Assembly: GCA_900315305.1 (NCBI GenBank)
Contig: OMYS01000030.1
Span: forward strand, 1-38,329
Length of the DNA: 38,329 nucleotides
Reading direction: 5' to 3'
From: an uncultured Eubacteriales bacterium
Lineage (GTDB): Bacteria; Bacillota; Clostridia; Lachnospirales; Lachnospiraceae
In this document: positions 32,241 to 38,329 of the stretch, one piece after another
How positions within the stretch are numbered: position 1 is the first letter of the stretch
Layout: each line of letters begins with the position of its first letter
Program-made: the position numbers and the translations under genes
The notes under the pieces: generated by a model
Seen by the model: the letters and a program-made list of their open reading frames with translations, nothing else
What the model was told of the DNA's origin: nothing
Databases searched by the model: none

Positions 32241-33705
32241 CAATTTTCCTGTATGCCCTGCATTTGCCGGCAAAATCTGTGACAAATGCCGGTGCGGACG
32301 GATAGTAGAGATGCGGAAAGCCGGCAAACCCGCCGTTTATGCGGTGCATGCACGGCCATTTGCGCCCGGTCACCGGCTTCACCGCAAGGCACGCGTCCCC
32401 GTTGTCGTCCGTGTCAAAATAGTGGAACTCGTGGCCGCGAATCTCAAGGCCGGACATCTGGTCCCGGACCGTCACATAGCCGAACCGCGTGAGGTGCCCC
32501 GTCCACCGAGCCTCGCCGGGAAAGACACCGGCCATCGGCCATTTGCTGCCGTCCTCCGTCACAAGGCTCGCGCACAAGTACATAAAGCCGCCGCACTCGG
32601 CGAGCACCGGAATGCCTCCGCTGACCGCATCCCGCACAGAGCGGAGCATGGCTTCATTTTTCGAGAGGGCCTCCGCGCAGAGCTCCGGATAGCCGCCACC
32701 GAGAAGAAGACCGTCGAGACCGTCCGGGAGCCTTTCATCGCTCACCGGCGAAAACGGAACGAGCGTAAAGCCTGCCCTCTCAAGCATCTCGAGGTTCTCC
32801 CTGTAATAAAAGCAGAAGGCGCCATCGCGCGCAATCCCGAGGCGGAGGGGCGCATGTTCCGGTCCGGGCGCCTCAGTGGATACAGGCCTCCCCTTGCCTT
32901 GATCCGGACTCCGTCCCGCATCGAGGCAGCCGCATGTCCCGGCAGACTCATGTTTTTCTCCTTCGCCCGGGCAGGAATTATAAGCCTGGGCCGGAGCCTC
33001 CTGTTTTTCTCCAGAATTCTCCGAGAGCCCCGCAATCTTCAGGATCCCGTCTATGTCGCAGTTCTCCTCCAGGCAGTCCGCCGCCTCGCCGAGCCGCCTC
33101 CGTATGTCCGCAATCTCGGACGGCATCGCAAGTCCCAGATGGCGGCTCCCGACCTCCATGTCCTTCCGCATGGGAAATGAACCCAGCACGCGCACATGGC
33201 ACGTCTCCTCAATGAGCGGCTTGAGCATGTTCGCAAAGGACGGCGTCGTCCGGTTCAAAATCACGCCCCTGATGAGTCCTGCCCTGTCAAATGAAAGGAA
33301 CCCGCTAATTTCAGCGAGCAGCGAACGTCCCGCGCCGCGGGCGTCGACAACAAGGATGACAGGCACGCCGAGCGTCTCCGCCAGCGCGTACGTCGAGGCC
33401 TCCTCGCGGATCCCGCCGAGCCCGTCATAAAGGCCCATCACGCCCTCGATCACGGAGATGCCTCCGCTGCTCTCCGCAAGAAAAATCCGGCGCGTCTCCT
33501 CCTCGTCCGTAAAAAACCGGTCGAGATTTCCGGACGGAATGCCGATGACGGTCCGGTGGAACATCGGATCGATGTAGTCGGGGCCGCATTTGAAGGCGCA
33601 CGGCGAAAGGCCCCGGCGCTTCAGCGCCTCGAGGAGTGCACAGGTAATCGTTGTCTTTCCGCTGCCGCTCTTTGGCGCAGCGATCATAATTCCAGGTCTC
33701 TTCAT
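32209..33705 (-). CDS. cbiA: Cobyrinate a,c-diamide synthase
   Basis: CbiA amidates the a and c side chains of cobyrinate using glutamine and ATP. The ATP-binding part shows MIAAPKSGSGKTTITCALLE, CGPDYIDPMFH and VIEGVMGLYDGLGG; the amidotransferase part has LLLGGGYPELCAEALSKNE and the nucleophile cysteine in PVLAECGGFMYL. A low-complexity insertion (about residues 229-286, rich in glutamate, glycine and cysteine) separates the two domains, making the protein 498 residues instead of about 450. The last nine residues (YSSHAIRPR) and the stop are encoded by repeat copy C. AAGGAG precedes the ATG. Confidence 0.95.
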   Translation of the reverse strand: MKRPGIMIAAPKSGSGKTTITCALLEALKRRGLSPCAFKCGPDYIDPMFHRTVIGIPSGNLDRFFTDEEETRRIFLAESSGGISVIEGVMGLYDGLGGIREEASTYALAETLGVPVILVVDARGAGRSLLAEISGFLSFDRAGLIRGVILNRTTPSFANMLKPLIEETCHVRVLGSFPMRKDMEVGSRHLGLAMPSEIADIRRRLGEAADCLEENCDIDGILKIAGLSENSGEKQEAPAQAYNSCPGEGEKHESAGTCGCLDAGRSPDQGKGRPVSTEAPGPEHAPLRLGIARDGAFCFYYRENLEMLERAGFTLVPFSPVSDERLPDGLDGLLLGGGYPELCAEALSKNEAMLRSVRDAVSGGIPVLAECGGFMYLCASLVTEDGSKWPMAGVFPGEARWTGHLTRFGYVTVRDQMSGLEIRGHEFHYFDTDDNGDACLAVKPVTGRKWPCMHRINGGFAGFPHLYYPSAPAFVTDFAGKCRAYRKIGYSSHAIRPR

Positions 33706-33767
33706 GGTCTCCTTCCTGCCCGCAACAAAAAATCCCGCCGGTCTGCATGCTGTCCATTCCCGTCATC

Positions 33768-35909
33768 TCACGGGTCCGCAAACTGGAAGGCCACAAGATA
33801 GACAGGATTCTGCGCCTTCATCAGGTGATAGCGGCCGAGCTTTTCCGCGCGGCTCACCGCGATCAGGCTGACAGACTCATCTCTCACGGGCATGTCCCGG
33901 AAAATGCCCTGAATCTCAGCGACTGTCTCAAGGCTCACCGCGTTCATCACAACCCGCACGGACGGGTTCATGCTGCGAAGCTTTGCGAGAATCTCCCGGA
34001 GCTTTCCTCCTGAACCTCCGATAAACGCGTGCGTCGGCGCGGGAAGACCCGCGAGTGCCTCCGGCGCCGCGCTCTCTGTCACCGTGACATTTTCTGTCCC
34101 GAAGCGCTCCGCATTTTTCCGGATCAGCTCCACGCCCTCCGGATTCCGCTCGATGGCAAAGACGCGGATCCCCGGCGACAGGGCGGCCGCCTCGACCGCA
34201 ATCGAGCCGGTTCCGCTTCCGATGTCGAAGAAGACAGAGTGCTCCGTCAGCTCAAGCCGGCAGATCGTGAGCGCGCGCACCTCCTCCTTCGTCATCGGGA
34301 CCTTGCCGCGGATAAAGGACGCGTCGCTCCGGCCCGGTGTCAGAATTTTCTCCTCCGGCTCCACGTTCCGGATGAGGACCGTGCACAGCCCCGGAATATC
34401 TGCATTTTCCGCTTCTTTCGCGGAAAATGAAACAACTCTCTCCTCTTTTGTTCCCATCGAGAAGCCGGCCAGAATGCGCACCCCTTCGACAGCTTCAAGG
34501 GCGCGCCCGATTTCCCGGAGATCTGACGCCCCCGATGTGATGCAGAAGGTCTTCGCGCGGTGGACCGCCGCATCCCGCACACGCGGGACCCACTCCTCCG
34601 CCGGGACGCCGTGCGTGCTCAGGATGGCCGCGTCCTGCCAGCTCGTGCCTGTCCTTGCCGCAAGCGCCGAGACCGACGAGATTCCGGGCAGAATTATGAC
34701 GTGTACTCCGGGAATGTCCGCGAGCGCAGTCTTCATTTTTTCAGCGCCGCTGAAGAAGCCGGTGTCCCCCGAAAAAAGGATGACCGCGCGGCTCCCGTTC
34801 GGAAGCGTCTTAAGAACAGGCAGAATGTCACGCGCCAGATAGTACGGATAACTCTTTATCCGTGAGGCATAGGGGCTGATCATCCGCTTCGCGCCGAAGA
34901 GGCAGTCCGCATTGCCGATTGCCTCCAGCACCTCCGCCGTCATCGTGCCCGCATCGCCCATGCCGACGCCCGCAAGCGTGACGGTAAGGGCCATATCTTC
35001 TGATCCATCATGAAGCGCTGACTGTTCTCCCCTGTCGGTCTCATCAGAAGCAGCAGCCGAGCCTCCCGGTTTGTCATGGTCTGTCAGCATACTCAAGTCG
35101 GACGGCGCATTCGTCAGTCTGTCTGTATTGGCTGCGTCATCCCCCGTTCCGGAGAGACGGAGCAGCACCTCCAATACCTCATTAAATGAGCGGCCCTCCG
35201 CATGCTCCTTCGGTCTGTCGATCACAAGGCAGGCGGCTCCGGCCCGCGCAGCCGCCCGGAGCTTGCTGCCGCTGCCGCCAGCCCGTCCGCTGTCCTTCAT
35301 GACCAGAATGGACGCGCCGAGATCGCGCAGCGTGACAAAGTCCATATCCTCCGAGAACGGCCCCTGCATCGCAATGATCTGCTGCCTCCGGAGCCCCGCA
35401 TCCAAGCAGGCATGAATCGCCTCCTCGCTCGGAAGCACCCGCGCCGTGATGCGCTCCCGCACCTGCGGATTTTCGCAGAACACCGGAAGCTCCTTGCTTC
35501 CTGTCGTGAGGAGGATTTTTCCGTCCATCTCCGCAAGCGCCGCCGCGCACTCCCCGGATGACCGGAAATGGCGGCAGTTCTCATTTTCTCCTTCCGTCTC
35601 CGCCCGGAGGAGCCGGAAATACGGAAGCTGCGGAAGGCCGCGGAGGCTCTCCTGTATATTCTCCGTCACGATGTCCGCGTAAGGGTGCGTCGCGTCGACG
35701 ACCGCCAGAGGCTTCTCCCTGCTATACAGATCCTTCATTTCCCCGGAGGTCAGCCGGCCGATCCGCACCTCGATGAGCGGCGACTTTGGCATCACCGCGC
35801 TCCCGTACTCGCTCGCGACGGACACGAGCGACGGGACACCCTGCTCCGCGAGACGCTCTGCAAGCTCTCTTCCCTCTGTCGTTCCGCCGAAAATCAATAT
35901 TCTGCTCAT
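33768..35909 (-). CDS. Fusion of precorrin-6A reductase with CbiE and CbiT methyltransferases
   Basis: The 713-residue protein joins three enzymes of corrin synthesis. Residues 1-252 are CobK/CbiJ (ILIFGGTTEGRELAERL, VDATHPYADIVTENI, MQGPFSEDMD, VMKDSGRAGG). A hydrophilic linker spans 253-307. CbiE, the C5 methyltransferase, covers about 308-510 (TVTLAGVGMGD, ILFSGDTGFFSGA, ILPGISSVSALAARTG). CbiT, the C15 methyltransferase/decarboxylase, covers about 520-713 (IRGKVPMTKEEVRAL, FFDIGSGTGSIAVEAA, FIGGSGGKLREIL). CbiE-CbiT fusions are common as CobL; adding CobK on the N-terminus is rarer. The fusion would channel cobalt-precorrin-6A through reduction, methylation and decarboxylation. GAGGAG precedes the ATG. 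Confidence 0.93.
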   Translation of the reverse strand: MSRILIFGGTTEGRELAERLAEQGVPSLVSVASEYGSAVMPKSPLIEVRIGRLTSGEMKDLYSREKPLAVVDATHPYADIVTENIQESLRGLPQLPYFRLLRAETEGENENCRHFRSSGECAAALAEMDGKILLTTGSKELPVFCENPQVRERITARVLPSEEAIHACLDAGLRRQQIIAMQGPFSEDMDFVTLRDLGASILVMKDSGRAGGSGSKLRAAARAGAACLVIDRPKEHAEGRSFNEVLEVLLRLSGTGDDAANTDRLTNAPSDLSMLTDHDKPGGSAAASDETDRGEQSALHDGSEDMALTVTLAGVGMGDAGTMTAEVLEAIGNADCLFGAKRMISPYASRIKSYPYYLARDILPVLKTLPNGSRAVILFSGDTGFFSGAEKMKTALADIPGVHVIILPGISSVSALAARTGTSWQDAAILSTHGVPAEEWVPRVRDAAVHRAKTFCITSGASDLREIGRALEAVEGVRILAGFSMGTKEERVVSFSAKEAENADIPGLCTVLIRNVEPEEKILTPGRSDASFIRGKVPMTKEEVRALTICRLELTEHSVFFDIGSGTGSIAVEAAALSPGIRVFAIERNPEGVELIRKNAERFGTENVTVTESAAPEALAGLPAPTHAFIGGSGGKLREILAKLRSMNPSVRVVMNAVSLETVAEIQGIFRDMPVRDESVSLIAVSRAEKLGRYHLMKAQNPVYLVAFQFADP

Positions 35910-35934
35910 AATTTCTCCTCAGTATGCTGACGCT

Positions 35935-36124
35935 GTCCTGCTCGGAAATACTTCGCGGACTTCCTCAGCTGATCAGAATATCCGGACTGTGAACCGGTCA
36001 AAGTCCTGCCCGGAAATGCCTCGCGGACTCCTTCAGCCCAGCTTATCAGCAAATAGCGCCTCTCTCCATCCCGGAAATGTTTCCCGCCGCCAGCTCTCAG
36101 TCGTCCTTCTGCTCCTCATCAGAA
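35935..36124. repeat. Three tandem units running from the cbiH 3' end into the intergenic gap
   Basis: Three degenerate units on the minus strand each start with a CTGAT motif (first bases at 36123, 36050 and 35977, two intervals of exactly 73 bases) and end in an ATTTCCG-G...GGA segment (36079, 36018 and 35950). The second and third share GTCCGCGA-G-ATTTCCG-GCAGGAC. The first unit overlaps the coding end and stop of cbiH, so the gap seems to have grown by duplication of the gene's tail. Confidence 0.7.
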
Positions 36125-36858
36125 TGAATCACGTAGCCGCGCGGCGTGACCAGTCTTCCCCCGATCACCCGGGTCTGCGAATTGCCGACAAAGACCGTCG
36201 TGAACATGTTGACGTCCGCCTTCCAGAGCTCCTCCAGCGTGCAGCAGGTCTTCGACGTACCCTCGCGGCCGATATTTTCCACATAGCCGCAGGCCCGGTC
36301 CGGCTTTGCGCCGGCGTTCATGAGAATCGTGCACGCGCGCTGCAGGTAGTCCTTCCGCTTGTGGCTCGACGGGTTGTAAATGGCAATCGCGAAATCTCCG
36401 AGCACGGCCGCCCTGAGCCGCCGCTCGATGACCGGCCACGGCGTCAGAAGGTCGCTCAGCGAGATCACGCAGTAGTCGTGGCAGAGCGGTGCCCCCAGGA
36501 CGGCGGCGCCGCTGTTCGCCGCAGTAATGCCCGGCACCACCGCGATGTCGATGTCCGGATAGTCCGCCGCCATCTCGAGCATCGGGGCCGCGAGTCCGTA
36601 CACGCCGGCATCGCCGCTGCAGATAAGCGCGACGCGGCGGCCCTCCTTCGCCAGCTCAAAGCACCGGCGGCACCGCTCAATCTCATGCCGCATCGGCGTC
36701 GAGACAAATTCCTTCCCGGGGACAATTTTCGCCATCAGCTCCGTGTAGACGGTGTAGCCGACAATGACATCTGATGCCGAGACCGCCTCATAGGCGTCTC
36801 CTGTCATCATTCCGCGGTTTCCCGGGCCCATCCCGACGATATAAATCATGCCTTCCAT
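36097..36858 (-). CDS. cbiH: Cobalt-precorrin-3 C17-methyltransferase
   Basis: The tetrapyrrole methylase fold is seen in IYIVGMGPGNRGMMTGDAYE, the SAM-loop motif ICSGDAGVYGLAAPM, and VVPGITAANSGAAVLGAPL. The CbiH/CobJ-specific IYNPSSHKRKDYLQRA and FVGNSQTRVI follow. It methylates C17 and drives ring contraction. The 253-residue length is standard. GGAGG nine bases before the ATG supports the start at 36858. It follows cbiG by 16 bases, and its tail is partly duplicated downstream. Confidence 0.95.
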   Translation of the reverse strand: MEGMIYIVGMGPGNRGMMTGDAYEAVSASDVIVGYTVYTELMAKIVPGKEFVSTPMRHEIERCRRCFELAKEGRRVALICSGDAGVYGLAAPMLEMAADYPDIDIAVVPGITAANSGAAVLGAPLCHDYCVISLSDLLTPWPVIERRLRAAVLGDFAIAIYNPSSHKRKDYLQRACTILMNAGAKPDRACGYVENIGREGTSKTCCTLEELWKADVNMFTTVFVGNSQTRVIGGRLVTPRGYVIHSDEEQKDD

Positions 36859-36874
36859 GGCTTATCTCCTCCTG

Positions 36875-38050
36875 TTAGTTTCTATAATCCGTCCACCGCA
36901 GGCTTCTCACCGTCCGCCTTGCGACCGCCGCCGTGATTCCGTCCCCTGCCGTCTTCCGGATGATCAGCTCTCCGCCGTCTGCGGCCGCTGCCGCCGCCCG
37001 CTCGCAGACGTTGTCCACGCCGACCGTTCTGCTGACAAATGCAGAGCCCGCAAAGTCGCCCTGCATTTCCTTAAGCGTCTCCGCGGAAAATGTAAGGAAC
37101 GGCACGCCAAGAAGCGCCGCCAGATCAATCAGGCCCTGCTCATCTGCCTTTCTGTCAATGGACGCAATCGCAAAGACGCGGTCCCGGAGGACGTCCCGGG
37201 GAGCCACGCGCGCCTCGAGGAACGCCATCAGCTCTGCGGCTGTCTTCCCTCTGCGGCAGCCCATCCCGAGGCACCAGGTCTTCGGGACGAGAACAAGCGG
37301 GGTATCAGCCCATCCTTCCGGACCGTCCGGCGCGCCGTCACTCGTCAGCACGACAAGGTCCGCCTCCTCCCGCCTGCACGGAATCAGCTCCGCCGGCATG
37401 CCGTTTCGCAGCGAGGCATCTCCCTCAACAAAGACATGCAGTCTGCCATTTTGAAGGAGCCTTGCAGAAACCCGCCGGATGCCGTCACGGTCCGTGATGC
37501 GAAGGCCGTTCATTTTCGCGAAGACATCGACCGCAAAGAGATGATTCACATCGGTCGCTGTCGTAATCACCGGGTCAGCGCCGACAAGCCGCGCGATCTC
37601 GAGCGCAAGCGCATTTGCACCGCCGATATGGCCCGAGAGGATCGGGATCACGTGACGCCCCTGTTCATCCATGACGAGGACCGGACTGTCGCTCAGCTTG
37701 TCGCGCACAAACGGGGCGATCGCGCGGACGGCAATCCCGCACGCGCCGATGAAAAGGACCGGCCTTTTTTTCGCAAATGAGCGGCCCGTCCACTCCCCGA
37801 GCGGCTCTCCCTTCTCCCTGTACTCGGGCCTTGCGCCGGGCCACAGAGCAAACAGCCGCTCCGCGAGCGCCCTTCCCCGGTCCGTAAAATACGCGGTGCG
37901 GATGATCCGGGCGGGCTTTCCGGATACTGCCGGCCCGCTGGCCTCCTCCGGCCCGAACTCGCCTGGTTTGCTCGTCCAAAGCTCACAGGCGTCATGTTTT
38001 CCCGACTGTTCCGCCGGCCCGTCCGTGCGGTGCTCACCGCCCTTCGTCAT
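36875..38050 (-). CDS. cbiG: Cobalt-precorrin 5A hydrolase CbiG
   Basis: CbiG opens the lactone of cobalt-precorrin-5A. Hallmarks are VLFIGACGIAVRAIAPFVRD, VVMDEQGRHVIPILSGHIGG with one substitution (VLVMDEQG), GANALALEIA, LVPKTWCLGMGCRRGK and the C-terminal domain. The ATG at 38050 is chosen because GGAGG lies six to nine bases before it; longer in-frame starts run inside cbiF. A roughly 50-residue hydrophilic, low-complexity N-terminus precedes the domain and is not typical. It overlaps cbiF by 17 bases. Confidence 0.93.
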   Translation of the reverse strand: MTKGGEHRTDGPAEQSGKHDACELWTSKPGEFGPEEASGPAVSGKPARIIRTAYFTDRGRALAERLFALWPGARPEYREKGEPLGEWTGRSFAKKRPVLFIGACGIAVRAIAPFVRDKLSDSPVLVMDEQGRHVIPILSGHIGGANALALEIARLVGADPVITTATDVNHLFAVDVFAKMNGLRITDRDGIRRVSARLLQNGRLHVFVEGDASLRNGMPAELIPCRREEADLVVLTSDGAPDGPEGWADTPLVLVPKTWCLGMGCRRGKTAAELMAFLEARVAPRDVLRDRVFAIASIDRKADEQGLIDLAALLGVPFLTFSAETLKEMQGDFAGSAFVSRTVGVDNVCERAAAAAADGGELIIRKTAGDGITAAVARRTVRSLRWTDYRN

Positions 38051-38329
38051 GACCGTCTCCTCCGCTTTGTCCCTCTGTCTTTGCCCTCCGGAATTCTGTC
38101 GAGAAATCCGCTGCGTAGAGCCTCGAGTCGGCAAAGCCGCTCCGCGCGACCGCGTCTCCCACGAGGATCACGGCAAATTTGTGAATGTCATTTTTCTTCG
38201 CGACCTCAGGCAGCTGCCCGATGGTCGTTATATATTTTTTCTCGTCCGGCCAGGTCGCCTTGTAGACAAGCGCCGCCGGCGTGTCCGCGCTGTAGCCGCC
38301 GGCAATCAGCCGCCTCGAGAGCTCCCCGA
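38034..38329 (-). CDS. cbiF: Cobalt-precorrin-4 C11-methyltransferase, C-terminal fragment
   Basis: Only the last 97 codons are in the window; the 5' part lies beyond the right edge. The visible part, reading LSRRLIAGGYSADTPAALVY, KATWPDEKKYITTIGQLPEV and FAVILVGDAVARSGFADSRL, is the C-terminal end of CbiF/CobM. The last 20 or so residues are glycine/aspartate-rich and hydrophilic. The TGA at 38034-38036 lies inside the start region of cbiG, so the two are coupled. Confidence 0.88.
   Translation of the reverse strand, partial: GELSRRLIAGGYSADTPAALVYKATWPDEKKYITTIGQLPEVAKKNDIHKFAVILVGDAVARSGFADSRLYAADFSTEFRRAKTEGQSGGDGHDEGR

Noticed and set aside
35935..36124. CRISPR array
   Set aside because: Only three degenerate units, no constant spacers, a unit overlapping a coding end, and no cas genes in the window.

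Overview
The window looks like a chromosomal segment of a GC-rich Clostridia member, most likely Lachnospiraceae or a close relative. This is inferred from gene content (gdpP-rplI-dnaB order, rpsF-ssb-rpsR operon, class B sortase, HtrA-like/YhaM/RlmD cluster, anaerobic cbi-type cobalamin operon), AGGAGG ribosome binding sites, and protein style. Almost everything is on the minus strand. The exceptions are mutS2, a two-component system and one SAM methyltransferase.

Layout. (1) 1-5.2 kb is a visibly AT-richer island: a SymE-like protein, a ParB-like protein and an unknown 94-aa protein in one operon, then a Phd/YefM-type antitoxin-like gene, a type I hsdM and a truncated hsdS. A nested palindrome sits on the antitoxin/hsdM promoter. 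(2) 5.2-9.2 kb: HtrA-like protein, YhaM nuclease and RlmD-type methyltransferase in one tight operon. (3) 9.3-13.9 kb, plus strand: mutS2 followed by an OmpR-type regulator and sensor kinase. (4) 13.9-15.9 kb: glyA, a previously unlisted 32-aa membrane microprotein, and half of a HypE-like (AIRS) protein, apparently translationally coupled. (5) 16-22.2 kb: core genes dnaB, rplI, gdpP, a PfkB sugar kinase, and rpsR-ssb-rpsF. (6) 22.4-27.9 kb: sirtuin, sortase B, class I aminotransferase, RlmI-like methyltransferase and an SH3 lipoprotein. The gaps between these genes carry a family of imperfect palindromic repeats. (7) 28.1-38.3 kb: cobalamin genes read cbiF, cbiG, cbiH, cobK-cbiE-cbiT fusion, cbiA, cbiP, cobD, cobT. 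Together they cover several corrin-ring methylations, ring contraction, C5/C15 methylation, precorrin-6 reduction, amidation, aminopropanol supply and lower-ligand activation. cbiC, cbiD, cbiL, cbiB, cobU and cobS are not in the window.

The main unexplained structure is in repeats. One dispersed palindromic family occupies intergenic spaces from 22.3 to 32.3 kb; one copy supplies the C-terminal codons of cbiA. Short tandem duplications of about 63-73 bp period occur at the 3' ends of three unrelated genes and inside rlmD. Several otherwise conserved enzymes carry hydrophilic low-complexity insertions. I saw no tRNA, rRNA, CRISPR array, transposase or integrase. Only one gap exceeds 300 bases (25667-26126), and it is filled largely by repeats.
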